The position numbers and the translations under genes were made by a program. A stretch of 8,464 nucleotides of DNA from an uncultured Clostridium sp. (GTDB taxonomy: Bacteria > Bacillota > Clostridia > TANB77 > CAG-508). How positions within the stretch are numbered: position 1 is the stretch's first letter; the number at the start of each line of letters is the position of its first letter. The stretch lies in contig CANEMG010000027.1 of NCBI GenBank assembly GCA_947428535.1, forward strand, positions 1 through 8,464. The letters are read 5' to 3'. A model generated the notes under the pieces. It had not been told where the DNA came from, made no database searches, and saw only the letters and a list, made by a program, of their open reading frames with translations. This document shows positions 6,376 through 8,464 of the stretch, piece by piece.

Positions 6376-6675
6376 TTATCTATATAAATCATCTGATGAC
6401 ATTTGTTTTCCATAGCAATCTTTAAATTGTCCTAATGCTATAACTGCAAAATCATTTGCTACTAAAGCAAGCATTGTTATAAGACACATATATCCTATTG
6501 GTGCACAAGAAAGCACTGCTAATACTGATGCTATTGTTCCATACATCATTAAAAAACCTGATCCTATTTTTCCAGCATATAAACGATGTACTCCAAAAAA
6601 TCCTAAAAACCAACATAGCATTAGTGCTGTAAATCTATTTTTTGTACTTACATTTAATTCTTCTTTATTTTCCAT
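6376..6675 (-). CDS. TM2-domain integral membrane protein
   Basis: A 99-residue protein with a TM2 domain (PF05154) from about residue 12 to 82. The signature NRFTALMLCWFLGFFGVHR (13-31) is followed by LYAGKIGSGFL, the first membrane helix and its glycine-rich connector, then a hydrophobic stretch at 45-80 holding one or two further helices. The family is widespread in bacteria and eukaryotes, and its bacterial members have no established biochemical function. The short charged N-terminus (MENKEELNVSTK) is probably cytosolic. The ATG has AAGGAGAA (6684-6691) at 8 nt, a strong promoter upstream and a terminator downstream, so it seems to be a single-gene unit. Length is normal and nothing appears damaged. 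Identification of the domain is firm; the role is unknown. Confidence 0.93.
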   Translation of the reverse strand: MENKEELNVSTKNRFTALMLCWFLGFFGVHRLYAGKIGSGFLMMYGTIASVLAVLSCAPIGYMCLITMLALVANDFAVIALGQFKDCYGKQMSSDDLYR

Positions 6676-6712
6676 TTCTTTTGTTCTCCTTAATATATAA
6701 TATTATATATTT

Positions 6713-6742
6713 ATCTTAATATTAAATTACATTTTTTGTCAA
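6713..6742 (-). promoter_or_regulatory. Sigma-A promoter of the TM2-domain gene
   Basis: A perfect TTGACA (6737-6742) is followed after 18 nt by TAAGAT (6713-6718), just upstream of the TM2 ribosome binding site. The strong -35 box makes this credible despite the weaker -10. Confidence 0.65.
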
Positions 6743-6786
6743 GAATTTTAGATTATGTTACTTAAATGATATATTTGTTACATTAA

Positions 6787-6867
6787 CTAAACTCTACCTC
6801 CATCTTCTCCTTTAAACTCTGTATTTCCTTTTTCACTGTTAGTGACTATTTCTCCATATATTAACAT
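6787..6867 (-). other. Doubtful 26-codon open frame in the gap before the TM2 gene
   Basis: In the gap between the M23 terminator and the TM2 promoter, the minus strand reads MLIYGEIVTNSEKG... ending KGEDGGRV, then TAG. The frame stays open upstream for 16 more codons, back through the M23 terminator. The stretch is purine-rich on the minus strand and has several Gly/Glu codons (GGA, GAA), which looks more coding-like than the AT-only gaps nearby. There is no ribosome binding site before the ATG and I recognise no family. It may be a gene remnant or chance; the rest of 6743-6885 shows nothing else. Confidence 0.2.
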
Positions 6868-6885
6868 TAGTTTTACAATAATATC

Positions 6886-6914
6886 AAAAAAACTCCAGAA
6901 AAAATCTGAAGTTT
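6886..6914 (-). terminator. Terminator of the M23 peptidase gene
   Basis: Bases 6890-6899 pair with 6905-6914 (one mismatch) around a five-base loop. Read on the minus strand the stem is AAACTTCAGA/TCTGGAGTTT and is followed by a T7 run (6892-6886 including stem bases). It begins seven bases after the peptidase stop codon. The stem closely resembles the terminator at 8330-8360. Confidence 0.85.
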
Positions 6915-6920
6915 CTTAGT

Positions 6921-7982
6921 TTAATATAAATAATTTTGTGGATTTACAGGTGAACCGCTTACTCTTATTTCTAAGTGTAAATGAGGTCCTGTTGAATTTC
7001 CTGTTGAACCTACAGCACCAATTGTGCTATTAGTATCTACTGCTTCTCCACTAGAAACATATATTGCACTACAATGTGCATAATATGACTGAATTCCATT
7101 TCCATGATCTATAATTATTAATTTACCATAAGATCCTTTATATCCAGCATAACTTACAGTTCCTGCAGAAATTGGTCTAATTCCTGTTCCTGAAGATGTT
7201 GCTATGTCCAGACCTGTATGTGCAGAAGATCTTGAACTTCCTCTTGCTCCAAATCTTGAAGTTATTGCTCCAGTAACAGGTATTGAAAGTGGCATTCCAC
7301 TGATATTTCCTGTTGCAGCAACTCTTGTAGTTGTTTTTATACTTTTTGCCTTCCCTTTAGATTTTTTTGCTGCTTTTGCTGCTTCTTCAGCAGCTCTTTG
7401 TTCTTCTGCTTTTTTATTTTCATATTCTGTGACTTTAGCTATTTTAAATTCATTTAAAGTACTTAATACTTCATCATTAGAATTAAAATTAAATTCTGTT
7501 GAATATACATCAATTATACCTAATTTTAAATCTATTTCTTCTTTTAAATCTGATTTTAATTTATTAATTATGTCTTGTGCTTCTTCTTGAGTTGCAACAA
7601 CAGCTTTTTGCTCTCCATCTATTGTAATTCCATAAGCTTTATATGTTGTTGTTGTCAAATCTTGAATTGCTAGTATAATTTGTTTATCTTCTGTTTCTTT
7701 ATTTCTATCAATTAGTTTAAATTCATACTCTGGTAATTCATTTAGTTCTCTAAATGCAACATTTCCAGTAGTATCTTTTATATACTTTTCTACTTTTGCC
7801 TTTATAATATTTTCATTTTCTACAAATCCAATTGTCTCACCTGATATTGTGACTTCATATGCAGGTTTGTATTTAATACATACCACAGTTATAACTATAG
7901 CTGAACCAATTGTGACAAGTTTTAAGATTTTTACAGCTTCTTTTGTACAATATTTAATCCAATTTATTAAAATAAACTTCAC
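6921..7982 (-). CDS. M23 (LytM-type) membrane-anchored cell-wall endopeptidase
   Basis: A 353-residue protein with a short cytoplasmic N-terminus, one membrane segment (about 22-36) and a long extracytoplasmic part. Residues 40-185 form an uncharacterised alpha/beta region beginning PAYEVTISGETIGFV, as in clostridial peptidases of this class. A charged Ala/Lys/Glu helix (about 186-216) acts as a spacer. The C-terminal M23 domain (about 230-353) has H255 and D259 (HTGLD), H303 (YAHCS), and H334 and H336 (PHLHLE). H255, D259 and H336 match the zinc ligands of LytM; H303 and H334 match the catalytic histidines. The domain ends PVNPQNYLY. It should cleave peptidoglycan cross-bridges in growth, division or sporulation. 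It has its own promoter and terminator. The start is awkward: the only usual codon is a GTG one base after the ribosome binding site; an ATT at 7973 would be better spaced but is rare as a start. Confidence 0.93.
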   Translation of the reverse strand: MKFILINWIKYCTKEAVKILKLVTIGSAIVITVVCIKYKPAYEVTISGETIGFVENENIIKAKVEKYIKDTTGNVAFRELNELPEYEFKLIDRNKETEDKQIILAIQDLTTTTYKAYGITIDGEQKAVVATQEEAQDIINKLKSDLKEEIDLKLGIIDVYSTEFNFNSNDEVLSTLNEFKIAKVTEYENKKAEEQRAAEEAAKAAKKSKGKAKSIKTTTRVAATGNISGMPLSIPVTGAITSRFGARGSSRSSAHTGLDIATSSGTGIRPISAGTVSYAGYKGSYGKLIIIDHGNGIQSYYAHCSAIYVSSGEAVDTNSTIGAVGSTGNSTGPHLHLEIRVSGSPVNPQNYLY

Positions 7983-7989
7983 TCTCCTT
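7983..7989 (-). promoter_or_regulatory. Ribosome binding site abutting the M23 gene start
   Basis: AAGGAGA touches the GTG start (7980-7982), leaving about one base from GGAG to the codon where 5-10 are usual. An in-frame TAG lies four codons before the GTG, and the next usual start codon (GTG, codon 33) lies inside the membrane segment. The alternative ATT at 7971-7973 has a 10-nt spacer from GGAG. Confidence 0.6.
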
Positions 7990-8020
7990 TTTAGCTATTT
8001 AAAAATCGTCACTAAATATT

Positions 8021-8049
8021 ATTATACTATAAACAAAAAACGATTTCAA
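8021..8049 (-). promoter_or_regulatory. Sigma-A promoter of the M23 peptidase gene
   Basis: TTGAAA (8044-8049), a 17-nt spacer and a perfect TATAAT (8021-8026) lie upstream of the M23 ribosome binding site, giving a leader of about 30 nt. Confidence 0.8.
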
Positions 8050-8329
8050 ACTACTTAAAATGGTTTAAAACTTTTTTATTAGTCTTTATTAGACATTATC
8101 CTTTATCATTTCTCCATTTTTAAAACATTCCTTATTTCATATCGTTTTTTCTCTTTTTTTCTCGTTTTTACTATATGCTCGTTTTTTTTCTTTTTACTTA
8201 AAGTGGTTTTTTTAGTATATTTTTATATACATTTTTTATTATCTTTCCCAAAAAAATATAAAAAAATATACAAATTTTTTCCATTCATCCCATATTATAT
8301 TTATATTCAAAAGTTTAAAATTATGCATC
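8050..8329. other. Gene-free AT-rich gap with a short repeated motif
   Basis: No open frame with a ribosome binding site is seen on either strand. On the plus strand the motif TACTTAAARTGGTTT occurs at 8052-8066 and 8195-8209 in the same orientation (14 of 15 identical); the first copy abuts the M23 -35 box. TCGTTTTT recurs at about 8132, 8162 and 8179. An AT-only imperfect hairpin spans 8215-8271. The stretch is strongly pyrimidine-rich on the plus strand. Confidence 0.5.
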
Positions 8330-8360
8330 AAAAAACTTCAGAAAATTTTTCTGAAGTTTT
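8330..8360 (-). terminator. Terminator of the gene entering from the right edge
   Basis: Bases 8332-8344 pair with 8348-8360 (13 bp, core ACTTCAGA/TCTGAAGT) around a 3-nt loop, followed on the minus strand by T6 (8335-8330). It lies about 28 nt after the stop codon of the partial gene. Confidence 0.8.
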
Positions 8361-8387
8361 AAGTTTATTCTATATACATATATTTTA

Positions 8388-8464
8388 TTATCTATTCATA
8401 TTTTTATCTTTTATTAAATATGCTTTTTCTATTCCTTTTTCAAAAGCTTTTGTTCGTCCATATT
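8388..8464 (-). CDS. C-terminal end of an unidentified protein (runs off window)
   Basis: Only the last 24 residues are inside the window, reading YGRTKAFEKGIEKA then YLIKDKNMNR and two consecutive TAA stops. Support is the amphipathic, charged composition typical of a real C-terminal helix, the double stop, the minus orientation shared with all other genes, and a strong terminator about 28 nt downstream. The other two minus-strand frames stop within the segment. Too little is present to name a family. Confidence 0.55.
   Translation of the reverse strand, partial: YGRTKAFEKGIEKAYLIKDKNMNR

Noticed and set aside
8215..8271. AT-only hairpin as a terminator or regulatory RNA
   Set aside because: The arms are runs of A, T and TATA that pair by composition alone in this background, and no adjacent gene end needs it.
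1..8464. CRISPR array, tRNA, rRNA, integrase or phage genes
   Set aside because: No regularly spaced repeats, no cloverleaf or rRNA-like GC-rich conserved stretches, and no frames with such protein motifs were seen on either strand.

Overview
The window reads as chromosomal DNA of a very AT-rich, low-GC Gram-positive bacterium, most likely an uncultured clostridium. The reasons are AGGAGG-type ribosome binding sites, sigma-A-like promoters (TTGACA/TATAAT), A/T-rich hairpin terminators with U-tracts, a gatCAB amidotransferase operon with a zinc-ribbon GatB, and TAA, TAG and TGA all used as stops (so the standard bacterial code). Every gene I can support is on the minus strand; the long plus-strand open frames are shadows.

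Right to left (direction of transcription): the last 24 residues of an unidentified protein and its terminator (8330-8464); a 280-base AT-rich gap with a short repeated motif; an M23 (LytM-type) cell-wall endopeptidase with its own promoter and terminator (6886-8049); a gap with only a doubtful 26-codon frame; a small TM2-domain membrane protein with promoter and terminator (6323-6742); a GT-C type membrane glycosyltransferase split into two frames by a one-base shift (4765-6305); the gatC - nucleotidase-like gene - gatA - gatB operon (674-4692); a gap dominated by a 260-bp near-palindrome (374-633); and the 5' part of a secreted cohesin-like protein leaving the window at base 1.

The gatCAB genes encode the heterotrimer that converts Glu-tRNA(Gln) and/or Asp-tRNA(Asn) to the correct aminoacyl-tRNA. 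gatA and gatB are translationally coupled (TAATG). gatC and gatA are separated by a HAD-superfamily nucleotidase-like gene bracketed, almost to the base, by a pair of 57-bp inverted repeats. One repeat begins one base beyond the gatC stop codon and the other ends just before the gatA ribosome binding site. I read this as a gene cassette inserted into an essential operon, and it is the most interesting feature here.

The second point of interest is the split glycosyltransferase. Its frame break lies at a correctly phased TTTAAAT slippery heptamer two codons before the stop, so a decayed gene, a sequencing error and programmed -1 frameshifting must be told apart. The third is the 260-bp palindrome, which may be a MITE-like element or a structured RNA.
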